A stretch of 64,000 bases of DNA from DAOTTX01 sp034437515. GTDB taxonomy: Bacteria > Chloroflexota > Anaerolineae > Aggregatilineales > Phototrophicaceae. How positions within the stretch are numbered: position 1 is the first letter of the stretch; the number at the start of each line of letters is the position of its first letter. Location of the stretch: assembly GCA_034437515.1 (NCBI GenBank), contig DAOTTX010000407.1, forward strand, positions 1 through 64,000, read 5' to 3'. Of this stretch, positions 24,007 through 33,764 are shown piece by piece. The notes beneath the pieces are model-generated. The model searched no databases. It had not been told where the DNA came from and saw nothing but the letters and a program-made list of their open reading frames with translations. The translations under genes were made by a program, and so were the position numbers.

Positions 24007-27000
24007 ATGGATAACCATTCTATCGTAACTGCTACAGTCTTGCTCATCAGCAATGATGCAGAGCGCCGGCAAGACTTGCTCGCGGTGCTTGAGTATACGC
24101 AGCAAACCGTCATCGAGACGCACACACTGTCTACGGGTTTGATGCAACTCAACGAAGCCCAACCCGACCTTGTGGTGATTGACATCGAAGCAGAGGGTAG
24201 CGAAGGCTACTTGATCTGTGAAAATATACGCCACACCTTCGGCAGTGATGCCGCCGTGCTAGCGGTGATCTCGTCGGCGAAGTCTGCGCCGGTGCGGGCG
24301 CTCGCTGCCGGTGCCGATGACTGCGTCCTGTATGGGGAGGCCGAAATCTTGCTGCGTCAGCGGGTAAGAAATCTGCTGCGCACCGTGCGCCCGGCAAAGA
24401 TCGACTCCAACGAGGACAAACTCTATCGCCAGCTTTTCAACTCTGCTAATGATGCCATCTTCGTCATCGACCTGAACACGGGGCGTTTCTTGGACGCTAA
24501 CCGCCGGGCGATTCGCTGGTTGGGGTATTCGATGCATGAGCTGCTTGAGATGCATCACGACGACCTCGAAGCACCGCTGGAAAGCGGCACCAGCAGCGAA
24601 AGCGCCGTGCAGGAACTGACCACGCACGGACATTTTATCTTCGAGCAGGGCTACCGCACCAAAAAAGGCACCATCATCCCGGTTGAGGTCAGCAGCCGGG
24701 TCGTCAAATACGAAGGCCGCCGCGCCATCCTCAACTTCGCCCGCGACGTCAGCAAGCGCAAACAGATCGAGGACTCCGAACGCCGGCAGCGTAAACTCGC
24801 GGAGGCGCTGTGGCACACCGCCACCGCCCTGAGCAGCACGCTCGACCTGAATGAGGTCGTGCAGCGCGTGCTGATCGAATTGAACGAGGTGATCGTCTGT
24901 GAGACGAGCAACATCATGTTGTTGCCAGAGGACGGCGAGTTCGCGCATGTCGCCGCGTCAAGAGGTTACGAAAAGTATCTGGATGGTGACTCGTGGACGC
25001 ACGAAGGATGGTCCATTCTCTCAACCGGCAGCATCGGTTGGATCTACTCACACAAGAAGCCACTTATCATCGAAGACACCCAAACCGACCCCCTATGGAC
25101 ACAGCGCGAAGAGATGTCCTGGATTCGATCTTATATCGGTGTGCCGATCCTCAACGGAGACAAGGTCATCGGCTTCATCAACTTAGACCACCCGGAGCCG
25201 CGCCATTTTACCCAGGAAGCGGCAAAGGCGATGATGGCCTTCGCCGGGCAGGCCAGCATCGCTATCCAGAACGCACGGCTGCACGAGAAAGTACGCCAAC
25301 ATGCCGGCGAACTCGAAGCACGGGTAGAAAGTCGCACAGAGGAAGTTACCCGTGCCAACCGCCGCCTCAAAGAACAGATCATCGAACGTCAGCGCATCGA
25401 GCAAAAGTTGGTTGAGGAACGCAACCTGATGCGTACCTTGATTGACCACATCCCGGACGAAATTTATGTGCAAGACCTCGAAGGACGCTTGATCCTGTTC
25501 AATAAGGCGCTCGAAGATCGTCTAAAGCCTATCGCACCCAAGAACGAACCGCTCTACACCAACCATTACGATTATCTTGACCGGGAATTGGCCGATCAAC
25601 GGCGTAAGGCCGAAGAACAGATCATCAACAGCGGTGTGGGCGTCATCGATGTGCCGCGTGTGCTGCAAGTCGATGACGAGAAGCGCCACCGGCTGCACTC
25701 CAAGTTGCCCGTGCGTGACTCGCAGGATAAGGTCACGTCATTGGTTGGCATCAACCGCGATGTGACCGATCTTCAGCAGGCGACAGCAGCATTGGAAGAA
25801 GAACGTAATCTGCTACGCACGCTGATCGACAACATCCCCGATGAAATCTGGGTGAAGGACCTCGAAGGACGTTACATCCTCGCCAACGCTGCCCTGACCG
25901 AACGCATCAAGGGACGTGCGCCAGAGAACGAAGTGCTCGGCTCGACGAATTTTGATTACGTCTACGACGATTACACCCGCACGCTTGCCGAGGAAGCACA
26001 GGCGGCGGAAACCCGGCTCATCGAAAGCGGAAAGCGGAAACACCGTAGTGAGGTCATGCTCAACGATCCACAATGCGGTCAAATCTGGTTCGACACCACA
26101 AAGGTGCCGCTAAAAGATGCACAGGGGCGAGTGATGGGCATCGTCGGCATTAGTCACGACATCACCGAGGACAAGCGCGCCCAGGAACGGCTCGACCACA
26201 TCATCCGGGGGGCTTACTGCCTGTTGTGGTACGCCAATGTAGAAGAGAAAGCACATGGCTTCGAGTGGGAGACGTACATTTCCAACGAGGAGGCCGCGCA
26301 AGCCTTCCTCCCGTTGGATGTGTCGCCGGAGCAGACCTATCTCAATGCTTGGCAGGCCAGCATCGACGAAGAAGAAAGCACGCGGATCAACCGCATCAAC
26401 GAAGAGGCACTGCACGAGAGCAAACAAAATTACAGTTATGAATACCGCTGCCACCGGGCCGATGGTGAAATACGCTGGTTGCGCCAGGAGATCCAGGCGC
26501 GTCAGGAAACACCGGGGCATTACTCGGTCGTCGGTGTCTGTACGGATGTGACCGACAGCAAGCGCCACGAGGAAAACTTACGGCGCACCAACGAGATTCT
26601 TGAGGAGCGCGTGCGCGTCCGTACTGCCCGACTGACGGACACCAATCAGGTGCTCGTCAGGCAGATTGAGGAACGCAACCGTGCAGAACTGGCGGAGCGT
26701 GAGCAGCGCATCCTCGCGGAAGCGTTAAGCGATGCCGCCGCCGCCCTCAGTGAAACGTTGGAGATTAACCAGGTGCTCGACCGCGTGCTGACCTATGCCG
26801 GGCGGGTGGTGCCACCGCATCAGGTCGCCGGAATATTAATGATCGAAGACAAAAAACATCTCCGGGCGTTGCGCTGGCGTCAGTACAGTAGCGAGGGGAT
26901 GCATAACTCAACCGGTAAACGGCGTTTCCGCTTGGATCGCCTGCCGTTGATGCAGCGCCTTTACGACACCCATCGCCCGGTCGTCATCCAGGATGTGACC

Positions 27001-28326
27001 AACCATCCCGATTGGATTAACGTTTTCGGGCAAAACCCGATCAAAGCCTTTATCGGTGTACCCATCCAGATCGAAAACCGTGTGATCGGCTTTATCACAC
27101 TGGGCAGCAGCAATCGTGGGCAATTCACACAAAATCACGCCCATCGCCTGCAAGCCTTCTCAAACCAGGCCGGCATCGCTATCCAGAATGCACGGTTGTT
27201 CGAGGAAGTGCGCGAATACGCCACCGAGCTAGAACGGCGTGTCGCCAAACGCACCAAAGAACTCGAATACGAACGCGCCCTCGTCTACGCCATCTTGAAC
27301 GCGATGACCGAAGGCGTGATCTACTTCGACGACGACCACATCCCCCAATACATCAATCAGTCGCTCGTCCAGTTAACCGGCTATGAGTTCAGCGATTGGC
27401 TGAACATGAAATCTACCAACACACACGGCAAGGAAACCGGTCTGCTGCCACACGATACGATTGCAGCCGCGATGCGGGATGGCATCTGGCGGCAGGAAGC
27501 GACCATGTACCGCAAAAATGGTGAGAAGTTCGACGCCAACATCGTGACCACCGCCGTTAAGGGTACGGACGACCAGACGGTCGGCGCGGTGACCGTGATT
27601 CGCGACATCAGCGCGGAAAAACGTCTGGAAGCGCAGAAAACGCGCTTTATCGCCAATGCTTCGCATGAATTACGCACCCCGCTGACCAACCTCAAGACCC
27701 GGTTGTATCTCATCAAGCGGCAGCCGCTCAAAATAGAAGATCATCTCGGCGTGATGAGTGATGTGGTCGAATGGATGCGTCGGCTGGTCGATGATTTGCT
27801 GGATGTCTCACGCTTTGAGCATGGGTTGATCCCGTTAAGTCGTGAGGAAACGGTCATTCAAGAGATCATCCATGCGGTGATCGAACAACAGCAACCGGAG
27901 GCCATCAACAAGCGCATTTCCATCGCGGAAACGGCCCCGCAAGGGTCGATCACCGTGATGATCGACCCCATTCGCATCACACAGGTGGTCACCAATCTGG
28001 TGACGAACGCCATCAACTACACACCGGATGGCGGTCGCATCGACGTGGAAACCAAACTCGATCAGGCCGACTGGTTGATCTTTGAGGTCAAGGATACTGG
28101 CATCGGCATCCCGGAACATCTGCTGCCGGATGTGTTCAAGCCGTTTGTGCGCGTCGGGGAACACAACACCAGCAAGGGCACCGGTCTTGGTCTGAGCATC
28201 AGTAAGGAGATCATCGAAGCACACGGCGGCGAGATTCTGGTGAGCAGCGCGGTCGGTGATGGGACGACGTTCATCGTCAAACTGCCGCTCAACCTGCCCG
28301 AAGATGTCGAGGAGACTCGCATATGA
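24007..28326 (+). CDS. Multi-PAS/GAF sensor histidine kinase with N-terminal receiver-like domain
   Basis: This 1439-residue cytosolic kinase has no membrane helix. By eye the domains are: a receiver-like domain (about 8-128; Asp59 in LVVIDIE, but the usual conserved Lys-Pro is absent); a PAS (138-255); a GAF (270-425) then a coiled coil; three PAS domains (about 470-590, 600-725, 735-865); a coiled coil; a second GAF (about 900-1065); a PAS (1090-1205); a phosphoacceptor domain with His1220 in ASHELRTPLTNLKTRL; and an ATPase with NLVTNAINYTPDG, DTGIGIPEH and GTGLGLSISKE. It should sense soluble ligands, redox state or light through bound cofactors and phosphorylate a regulator encoded elsewhere. 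The TPR gene overlaps its end by four bases (ATGA). A clear Shine-Dalgarno site is missing. Confidence 0.93.
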   Translation: MDNHSIVTATVLLISNDAERRQDLLAVLEYTQQTVIETHTLSTGLMQLNEAQPDLVVIDIEAEGSEGYLICENIRHTFGSDAAVLAVISSAKSAPVRALAAGADDCVLYGEAEILLRQRVRNLLRTVRPAKIDSNEDKLYRQLFNSANDAIFVIDLNTGRFLDANRRAIRWLGYSMHELLEMHHDDLEAPLESGTSSESAVQELTTHGHFIFEQGYRTKKGTIIPVEVSSRVVKYEGRRAILNFARDVSKRKQIEDSERRQRKLAEALWHTATALSSTLDLNEVVQRVLIELNEVIVCETSNIMLLPEDGEFAHVAASRGYEKYLDGDSWTHEGWSILSTGSIGWIYSHKKPLIIEDTQTDPLWTQREEMSWIRSYIGVPILNGDKVIGFINLDHPEPRHFTQEAAKAMMAFAGQASIAIQNARLHEKVRQHAGELEARVESRTEEVTRANRRLKEQIIERQRIEQKLVEERNLMRTLIDHIPDEIYVQDLEGRLILFNKALEDRLKPIAPKNEPLYTNHYDYLDRELADQRRKAEEQIINSGVGVIDVPRVLQVDDEKRHRLHSKLPVRDSQDKVTSLVGINRDVTDLQQATAALEEERNLLRTLIDNIPDEIWVKDLEGRYILANAALTERIKGRAPENEVLGSTNFDYVYDDYTRTLAEEAQAAETRLIESGKRKHRSEVMLNDPQCGQIWFDTTKVPLKDAQGRVMGIVGISHDITEDKRAQERLDHIIRGAYCLLWYANVEEKAHGFEWETYISNEEAAQAFLPLDVSPEQTYLNAWQASIDEEESTRINRINEEALHESKQNYSYEYRCHRADGEIRWLRQEIQARQETPGHYSVVGVCTDVTDSKRHEENLRRTNEILEERVRVRTARLTDTNQVLVRQIEERNRAELAEREQRILAEALSDAAAALSETLEINQVLDRVLTYAGRVVPPHQVAGILMIEDKKHLRALRWRQYSSEGMHNSTGKRRFRLDRLPLMQRLYDTHRPVVIQDVTNHPDWINVFGQNPIKAFIGVPIQIENRVIGFITLGSSNRGQFTQNHAHRLQAFSNQAGIAIQNARLFEEVREYATELERRVAKRTKELEYERALVYAILNAMTEGVIYFDDDHIPQYINQSLVQLTGYEFSDWLNMKSTNTHGKETGLLPHDTIAAAMRDGIWRQEATMYRKNGEKFDANIVTTAVKGTDDQTVGAVTVIRDISAEKRLEAQKTRFIANASHELRTPLTNLKTRLYLIKRQPLKIEDHLGVMSDVVEWMRRLVDDLLDVSRFEHGLIPLSREETVIQEIIHAVIEQQQPEAINKRISIAETAPQGSITVMIDPIRITQVVTNLVTNAINYTPDGGRIDVETKLDQADWLIFEVKDTGIGIPEHLLPDVFKPFVRVGEHNTSKGTGLGLSISKEIIEAHGGEILVSSAVGDGTTFIVKLPLNLPEDVEETRI

Positions 28327-29177
28327 GCTACACACCGCTGCAACTCGCGGAAGCGTTCATCCAGGCAGGGGAACTGCCCGACGCGCTCGACGCGCTCGAC
28401 GCGCACCTGCGCGATCATCCCGCCGATGCCGCCGCGCTGCGTTTACGGGCGGCGGCGCGGTCACAGCAGACCGAACCGGCGCTGCTCAAGGCCGCGCTTG
28501 ATGACCTCGCCACGCTGCCCGAACGCACGCCGGACGATTACATGCTGCAAGCCAAATTACACAATCGACTAGGGGACGCCGTCGCCGCCGGTACCGCCCT
28601 GGCCGCCGGGCATACGCAATTTCCCAATCACGAACGGCTGGCGGAGGGCTATCTGCATCATTTACAAGTACATCAGGAGTTTGAAACCGCGCAGGCCGTG
28701 CTTGCCGCGCTGCCGTTGACCTCATGGCGGTGGGTGCAGTGGGCCGCCGACCTCGCCATGCAGCGCGGGGACAGCGCGGCGGCGGTCAAGCATTACGACG
28801 ATGCCATCGTGATGATCGAAGCTCGCTACAACTTCGATCCATCGGCACGGGCCGCCATCCTCGCGGACGAGGGCGTCAGTGATGCCGCTTCGTTGACGAT
28901 CGGTGGGGTTTACGCACGGCTGATCCTCGCGCGGGCGGGGGCGCGACAGGCAACCGGGATGCTAGAGGCCGCACTCGCAGATTACGACCGCGCCGCCGTA
29001 TTGATCCCTGATGACCCGGCGATTGCTTATAATCGTGGGGTGGTCGCCTTCCTGCAAGGGCAACCGCAAACCGCCCGTGAACGCTGCCAACCCGCCTTAG
29101 ACGCCGCCGCGCCGCAATTGCGCGATCATCTGCTGGCGGAATCCCCGGCGGCGCTGCGTGAACTGCTAAATGATTGA
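28323..29177 (+). CDS. TPR-repeat protein coupled to the histidine kinase
   Basis: This 284-residue, Ala/Leu-rich helical protein has tetratricopeptide-like pairs: QLAEAFIQAGELPDALDALDAHLRDHPAD at the start, a middle helix array, and ALADYDRAAVLIPDDPAIAYNRGVVAFLQG near the end. There is no signal peptide or membrane segment. Its ATG overlaps the kinase stop codon, which points to translational coupling. It may act as a scaffold or partner of that kinase, though this is inferred only from gene order. The 3' end overlaps the convergent membrane protein gene by 12 bases. Confidence 0.82.
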   Translation: MSYTPLQLAEAFIQAGELPDALDALDAHLRDHPADAAALRLRAAARSQQTEPALLKAALDDLATLPERTPDDYMLQAKLHNRLGDAVAAGTALAAGHTQFPNHERLAEGYLHHLQVHQEFETAQAVLAALPLTSWRWVQWAADLAMQRGDSAAAVKHYDDAIVMIEARYNFDPSARAAILADEGVSDAASLTIGGVYARLILARAGARQATGMLEAALADYDRAAVLIPDDPAIAYNRGVVAFLQGQPQTARERCQPALDAAAPQLRDHLLAESPAALRELLND

Positions 29178-29627
29178 GCGTCGGCGGCGTTGCAGCACAA
29201 ACAACAACGAGCCGAACACCAACGGCACACCGACCAACCAGGTCGTCGTGATGATGGTCAACGCGACAACGTCGGGGCCTTCGCCCAGGTCATCGGTGAT
29301 GCTGGCCTGCTGTGACGCTTCGGGTAAGTAGGTGATGCCGATCATCTCACGACCGGCAAGGGCGGCGTACTGTCCGCTGCTGATTTCTTCCGTGACGCTA
29401 TAGTCCTGCCCATCGACGACGTAGGTATATTCGACGTTGTAGATGCGCTCACCGTCGTCGGTGGTGCGTGTGGTCCGTTGGGAGATGCGGGCGTTGGCAA
29501 TCGCCTCGATGTTGTCCGCTTGCCACGCCTGCAAGGTGAGCGCGAGCAGAAACAAGCCGATCAACAAAAACACCCCCAACACACCATAGATCGCCCAGCG
29601 AACCGTTCCGTCGGAAAATTGATTCAT
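29166..29627 (-). CDS. DUF3592-like membrane protein
   Basis: This 153-residue protein has a transmembrane helix at each end (about 11-35: WAIYGVLGVFLLIGLFLLALTLQ; about 125-147: ALTIITTTWLVGVPLVFGSLLFVL). Between them is an exposed beta-rich domain: YNVEYTYVVDGQDYSVTEEISSGQYAALAG, then IGITYLPEASQQA. This is the layout of DUF3592 proteins, whose role is unknown. The ATG at 29627 follows GAGG with a six-base gap. The GAGG itself overlaps the stop region of the uracil-DNA glycosylase gene, so the two are co-transcribed. Confidence 0.75.
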   Translation of the reverse strand: MNQFSDGTVRWAIYGVLGVFLLIGLFLLALTLQAWQADNIEAIANARISQRTTRTTDDGERIYNVEYTYVVDGQDYSVTEEISSGQYAALAGREMIGITYLPEASQQASITDDLGEGPDVVALTIITTTWLVGVPLVFGSLLFVLQRRRRSII

Positions 29628-29635
29628 GGCTGGCC

Positions 29636-30289
29636 TCAAAACAGATTAAGCTGTTCCGGCGGTTCGTCGGTGGGCGGCGGCGCGGAGTCGTCGGGGGGGG
29701 CTGCGCCTTCTTCGCGGCGGCGGCGCACATCAGCGACCACTTCGGGGATGCGCTTGATGTCCGTTTCCATATCCCAACGGAGGGCGGGGTTGCGGAGTGC
29801 CGCCGCCGGGTGATAGAGCGGATAGTAAGCACGGCCTTCACGGTAAACCGGCTGCCCGTGTACTTTGGTGATCTTGTTACGCTTGCCGAGGTAATATTCC
29901 ATGCTGAAGCGGCCTAAAGTCGCCACTACCAGCGGATCAATCACCGCGAACTGCTCATCGAGAAAGTGCTTGCACGCTTCGATCTCGTCGGCGTGGGGAT
30001 CACGGTTATCCGGCGGGCGATGCTTGACCATGTTGGCGATGAATACCTCGTCGCGCTTCATGCCGATCAAGTCGAGCAGATAATCCAGGTAACGCCCGGA
30101 CTTCCCGACGAAGGGTAGCCCTTGCTGGTCTTCGTTGTAGCCGGGGGCCTCCCCGATGAACAGAATATCCGCATGGACGTTGCCATAACCGGGGACGGCG
30201 TTGGTGGCCTGTTCGTGCAGGCGACATTCTTTACAAGCGCGGATGCGCTCCGCGATGGCGTCAAGTTGGGCGTCGCGCTCTGCCGACAT
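29636..30289 (-). CDS. Family 4-type uracil-DNA glycosylase, Fe-S
   Basis: This cytosolic repair enzyme excises uracil from DNA. The motifs are GEAPGYNEDQQGLPFVGKSG (catalytic loop), NMVKHRPPDNRDP and YHPAAALRNP. In family 4 enzymes four Cys bind a 4Fe-4S cluster. Here Cys19 and Cys22 (CKEC) and Cys106 (EIEAC) are present, but the third ligand position, usually Cys in VKCRPP, is His90; the 16-residue spacing from 90 to 106 equals the usual Cys-Cys spacing. The C-terminal tail is Pro/Asp-rich and ends EQLNLF, which resembles a sliding-clamp-binding motif. The ATG at 30289 follows GGAGGG, which settles the start over one 24 bases upstream. Confidence 0.88.
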   Translation of the reverse strand: MSAERDAQLDAIAERIRACKECRLHEQATNAVPGYGNVHADILFIGEAPGYNEDQQGLPFVGKSGRYLDYLLDLIGMKRDEVFIANMVKHRPPDNRDPHADEIEACKHFLDEQFAVIDPLVVATLGRFSMEYYLGKRNKITKVHGQPVYREGRAYYPLYHPAAALRNPALRWDMETDIKRIPEVVADVRRRREEGAAPPDDSAPPPTDEPPEQLNLF

Positions 30290-30412
30290 GATCCCTCCAA
30301 TGTGTTCATACAATCGCGTATGTTTATACCGATAGCAGATGCCAATTGCAAGTCGTGACGCGTATGGTACAATCTAATAATGAGCTACAAACTAAATTAA
30401 TGTGAGAAATGC

Positions 30413-30440
30413 TTGTAAAGTGATGGACATAATGTATAAT
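30413..30440 (+). promoter_or_regulatory. Candidate promoter of the cytochrome oxidase operon
   Basis: TTGTAA at 30413-30418 and a consensus TATAAT at 30435-30440 are separated by 16 bases in a strongly AT-rich stretch. Transcription from here gives a leader of about 120 bases before coxB at 30567. No other clear promoter is visible in the operon. Confidence 0.55.
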
Positions 30441-30566
30441 TTAGTGTAGAGAATTGTGTAAAATTTAACAATTAACGATTTTAGACTTGCTATTCACGCG
30501 GGGCGAGTCATTCATACCTCAACACTGCGTGCATTTGTTCCAAAGGGATGGATCAGGACAAACGAG

Positions 30567-31970
30567 ATGGATTTTGGGAAACTACGTAACACAGGGACGA
30601 CGCGCAATCTGCCGGTGTTTATCGGCGCTTTGACGGTCGCACTGATGATCGGCGGTGTGATCATCGCGCTCATCGGTACCCCCGCGCTGTTCCCGGCACA
30701 GGCTTCCGCCGAAGCCGAACAGATCGATGGACTCTTTAGTATTATGCTTGGTATTGGTGGCGGCCTGTTCCTGCTGGTGCAGGGTTTACTGTTGTATTCG
30801 GTGATTCGCTTTCGCGTCCCCGTTGATGACAACACCAGTGATGGCCCAACCGTACACGGTAACGCCACACTCGAACTCGTCTGGACGGCGATCCCGGCGG
30901 TGATTTTGTTCTTCCTGGTGATTTATAGTTATATGGTTTGGATCGACATCTGGGAGCCGAAAGATAACGAACAGGTCGTCGAGGTGATCGGCGCACGCTA
31001 TGCCTGGACGTTCAACTATGACATACCGGAGACGCTCTACGCTGGCCTGACGCCTGACCAGCAGGCACGGGTTGATGACGCCGGTCTGGTCTCCGCACCA
31101 GAACTACACCTGCACTCTGACCGCCCGGCGCGGATGGTGATGACTACACAGGACGTTATCCATTCCTTCTGGGTGCCTTCTATGCGCGTCAAGCAGGACT
31201 TACTGCCCGGTCGCACCACCGAGGTGAGGTTTACCCCACAAATCACCGGGGACGACACCGAAGTGCTGACGGTCGCCGATCAGGATTTCGACGTACAGCG
31301 ATACCGTGTGGTCTGCACAGAATTGTGTGGTGCCGGGCACGGGCAGATGTTCAGCTATGTGAACGTCTACGAGAACGAAGAGGACTACCTCGCGGTGATG
31401 GACGCGCTGTGGAACCCGGTTTATGACCCACCGGCTGACCCGGTCACTCGTGGGCGTCAGATCCTTGCGTCGGGTGCGTACCCGTGCGCGGGCTGCCATA
31501 TATTGCAAGATGAGGGCATCGACTGGAACGCCAACGTCGGGCCATCACTCAATAACTCCGGTGACAACGCCACCCAGCGCGTCAGCGGACAATCTGCGGA
31601 AGAGTATCTGTATCGCTCGCTTTATTACCCGCAAGAATACAAAGTACCCGGTTATGCTGGTGTTTATATGAACGTCTTCCAACCGGATGAGCCGGAGGGT
31701 GCCAGCTACATGCCGACCTCTGATGTGTACTATATCATTTCCTACCTGTGCACACGCACGGAAAGCGAAGAAAGTGTGTGCGATCAGGAAAATCTGCTCA
31801 GTCTGATTAACGAGGACAACCCCGACCACCCGGTCGTGTTGGAGCAAGGTGAAGGTGGTGAGGAAGCCACCGACGATGCGGGTACTGAGGACGGTGAAGA
31901 CATGCAAGAAGAAGCCGCTGACGACACGGAAGCGGCGACGATGGACGAAGAAGCCGATACCGGCGCATAA
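30567..31970 (+). CDS. coxB: Cytochrome c oxidase subunit II with fused cytochrome c domain (caa3 type)
   Basis: This 467-residue membrane-anchored subunit receives electrons for the oxidase. Three N-terminal hydrophobic segments (about 16-40, 55-80, 105-125) precede the CuA domain. Its copper ligands are His199 (VIHSFWVPSM), Cys250, Cys254, His258 and Met261 (CTELCGAGHGQM). A covalent heme site CAGCH (307-311) follows, with a likely axial Met in ASYMPTSDVYY, so the protein carries its own cytochrome c, as in caa3 oxidases. After about residue 420 comes a very acidic tail rich in Glu, Asp and Ala that is probably disordered. It is the first gene of a six-gene oxidase operon. Confidence 0.95.
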   Translation: MDFGKLRNTGTTRNLPVFIGALTVALMIGGVIIALIGTPALFPAQASAEAEQIDGLFSIMLGIGGGLFLLVQGLLLYSVIRFRVPVDDNTSDGPTVHGNATLELVWTAIPAVILFFLVIYSYMVWIDIWEPKDNEQVVEVIGARYAWTFNYDIPETLYAGLTPDQQARVDDAGLVSAPELHLHSDRPARMVMTTQDVIHSFWVPSMRVKQDLLPGRTTEVRFTPQITGDDTEVLTVADQDFDVQRYRVVCTELCGAGHGQMFSYVNVYENEEDYLAVMDALWNPVYDPPADPVTRGRQILASGAYPCAGCHILQDEGIDWNANVGPSLNNSGDNATQRVSGQSAEEYLYRSLYYPQEYKVPGYAGVYMNVFQPDEPEGASYMPTSDVYYIISYLCTRTESEESVCDQENLLSLINEDNPDHPVVLEQGEGGEEATDDAGTEDGEDMQEEAADDTEAATMDEEADTGA

Positions 31971-31991
31971 GAGACGAGAGGAACTATATTT

Positions 31992-33722
31992 ATGGCAACT
32001 GCATCATATCCATTGGGTAGGGAAGCGGAAAAGGGTTCTCTACCTACAATTAGCGAGTATCTCGGCTGGTCGATTGACCACAAGATCATCGGTGTGCAAT
32101 ATATGGTCACCACTTTCACGTTCTTCATCATCGCTGGCTTTATGGCGATGCTCATCCGCTGGGAGCTGCTCACCCCGGCGCTTGACCTGCTGAGCAACGG
32201 TCAGGAATACAACACATTATTCACGCTGCACGGGACGATCATGATCTTCGCCTTCATCATTCCGATGTGGGCCGGTTTCGGCAACTATCTGGTGCCGTTG
32301 ATGCTAGGGGCGAAAGATATGGCCTTCCCCTGGCTGAACGCTTTCGCCTTCTGGATGATCCCCCCGGCAGGTTTGCTGCTGCTGATGGGCTATCTGGTCG
32401 GCCCGGCAGAAGCCGGTTGGACGAGCTACCCGCCGCTGAGTACGATTGCCCAGTACAGCAACGACGGGCAGACGTTGTGGGCGCTCTCGATCCATCTGCT
32501 CGGCGTTTCTTCCATCCTGGGGGCGATCAACTTCATCGTCACCATCAAGAACATGCGCCCGGCAGGGATGAGTTACTTCCAGATGCCGCTGTTCGTCTGG
32601 GCGACCCTGGCGACCTCAGTCATCATCGTGCTGGCGGCACCGTTCCTGGCGGGTGCGCTGACGCTGATGCTGCTCGACCGTGTAGCCGGGACGACCTTCT
32701 TTGACGCGACGGCTGGCGGTGACGTGCTGCTGTGGCAGAACGTGTTCTGGTTCTACAGCCACCCGGCGGTATACATCATGGTGCTGCCCGGCTTCGGTGT
32801 ACTGAGTGAAGTGCTGTCCGTCCATGCGCGTAAGCCGATTTTCGGCTATCGTATGATCGCGCTTTCCAGCATGGCGATTGCGCTGGTTGGCTTTACGGTC
32901 TGGGCACATCATATGTTCACCAGCCTGCAACCGGAACTCCGCATTCCGTTTATGATTACCTCGATGATTATCGCCTTGCCGACCGGGATTAAGATCTTCG
33001 GTTGGTTGGGGACGGTGTGGGGCGGTAAGCTGCGCTTGAACGGCTCGATGCTGTTCGGCCTGGGCTTCCTCTCGCTGTTCGTCATCGGCGGCATCAGCGG
33101 TGTGATGCTGGCCTCTGTGCCGGTGGACATCCACATGCATGATACCTACTTCGTCGTCGGGCATTTCCACTTTGTGCTGTTTGGTGGTAGTGTGTTCGGT
33201 GTGTACGCCGGTTTGTATCACTGGTGGCCTAAGATCACCGGGCGCATGATGAACCTGCGGCTGGAGCGCATCCACTTCGGGCTGACCTATGTCGGCTTCG
33301 TGCTGAGCTTCTTCCCGATGCACTTCAGCGGTGCGCTGGGGATGCCGCGTCGTGTCGCCGTGTATGACCCGGCGCTGCAAGACCTCAACGTGCTGACGAG
33401 CCTCGGTGCGTTCATCCTGGGGATTTCGACCTTTGTCTTCGTGGCGAACGCGATCTGGTCAATGCGCAGCAGTGAGATCGCCGGTGCTAACCCCTGGCGG
33501 GCGCTCACGCTGGAATGGCAGACGACCTCCCCGCCGCCGGCTTACAACTTCGTCGGTGAGCCGATCGCCTTTGAAGACCCGTATGGTTACGGCACGGACG
33601 CCTCCCGCGCTTACCTGGATGCGATGGAGAAGCGGTTCGGCAAATCGCCCGCGTTCGATAAAGATAAAGACCGCGCGATTAGCAGCGAGGCACCACTCGC
33701 GCCTGAACCTTCCGGGGACTAG
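31992..33722 (+). CDS. coxA: Cytochrome c oxidase subunit I, A2-type heme-copper oxidase
   Basis: This 576-residue catalytic subunit with about 12 membrane helices reduces oxygen to water and pumps protons. Ligands seen are His80 (low-spin heme; TLHGTIMIF), His257 with cross-link Tyr261 (YSHPAVY), His306 and His307 (CuB; AHHMFTS), and His391 and His393 (GHFHFV). The sequence YSHPAVY at 255-261 has Tyr-Ser and lacks the Glu of HPEVY enzymes. This is the hallmark of A2-type oxygen reductases such as those of Thermus and Rhodothermus. GAGAGGAAC precedes the ATG. It follows coxB by 21 bases. A hairpin at 33743 separates it from the next subunit gene. Confidence 0.95.
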   Translation: MATASYPLGREAEKGSLPTISEYLGWSIDHKIIGVQYMVTTFTFFIIAGFMAMLIRWELLTPALDLLSNGQEYNTLFTLHGTIMIFAFIIPMWAGFGNYLVPLMLGAKDMAFPWLNAFAFWMIPPAGLLLLMGYLVGPAEAGWTSYPPLSTIAQYSNDGQTLWALSIHLLGVSSILGAINFIVTIKNMRPAGMSYFQMPLFVWATLATSVIIVLAAPFLAGALTLMLLDRVAGTTFFDATAGGDVLLWQNVFWFYSHPAVYIMVLPGFGVLSEVLSVHARKPIFGYRMIALSSMAIALVGFTVWAHHMFTSLQPELRIPFMITSMIIALPTGIKIFGWLGTVWGGKLRLNGSMLFGLGFLSLFVIGGISGVMLASVPVDIHMHDTYFVVGHFHFVLFGGSVFGVYAGLYHWWPKITGRMMNLRLERIHFGLTYVGFVLSFFPMHFSGALGMPRRVAVYDPALQDLNVLTSLGAFILGISTFVFVANAIWSMRSSEIAGANPWRALTLEWQTTSPPPAYNFVGEPIAFEDPYGYGTDASRAYLDAMEKRFGKSPAFDKDKDRAISSEAPLAPEPSGD

Positions 33723-33742
33723 CTAAAGAGACAAACATGCCG

Positions 33743-33764
33743 GGGCACGGTGCAAACCGTGTCC
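33743..33764 (+). terminator. Intra-operon hairpin between coxA and the next subunit gene
   Basis: GGGCACGGT and ACCGTGTCC pair over nine bases with one G-U around a GCAA tetraloop. No T-run follows, so it more likely attenuates or protects mRNA than terminates fully. It covers a GTG at 33750 that would otherwise extend the next gene. Confidence 0.5.

Noticed and set aside
32616..33380. A 254-codon minus-strand open frame inside coxA
   Set aside because: Opposite strand of conserved oxidase helices; highly charged His/Gln-rich translation typical of antisense to membrane proteins.
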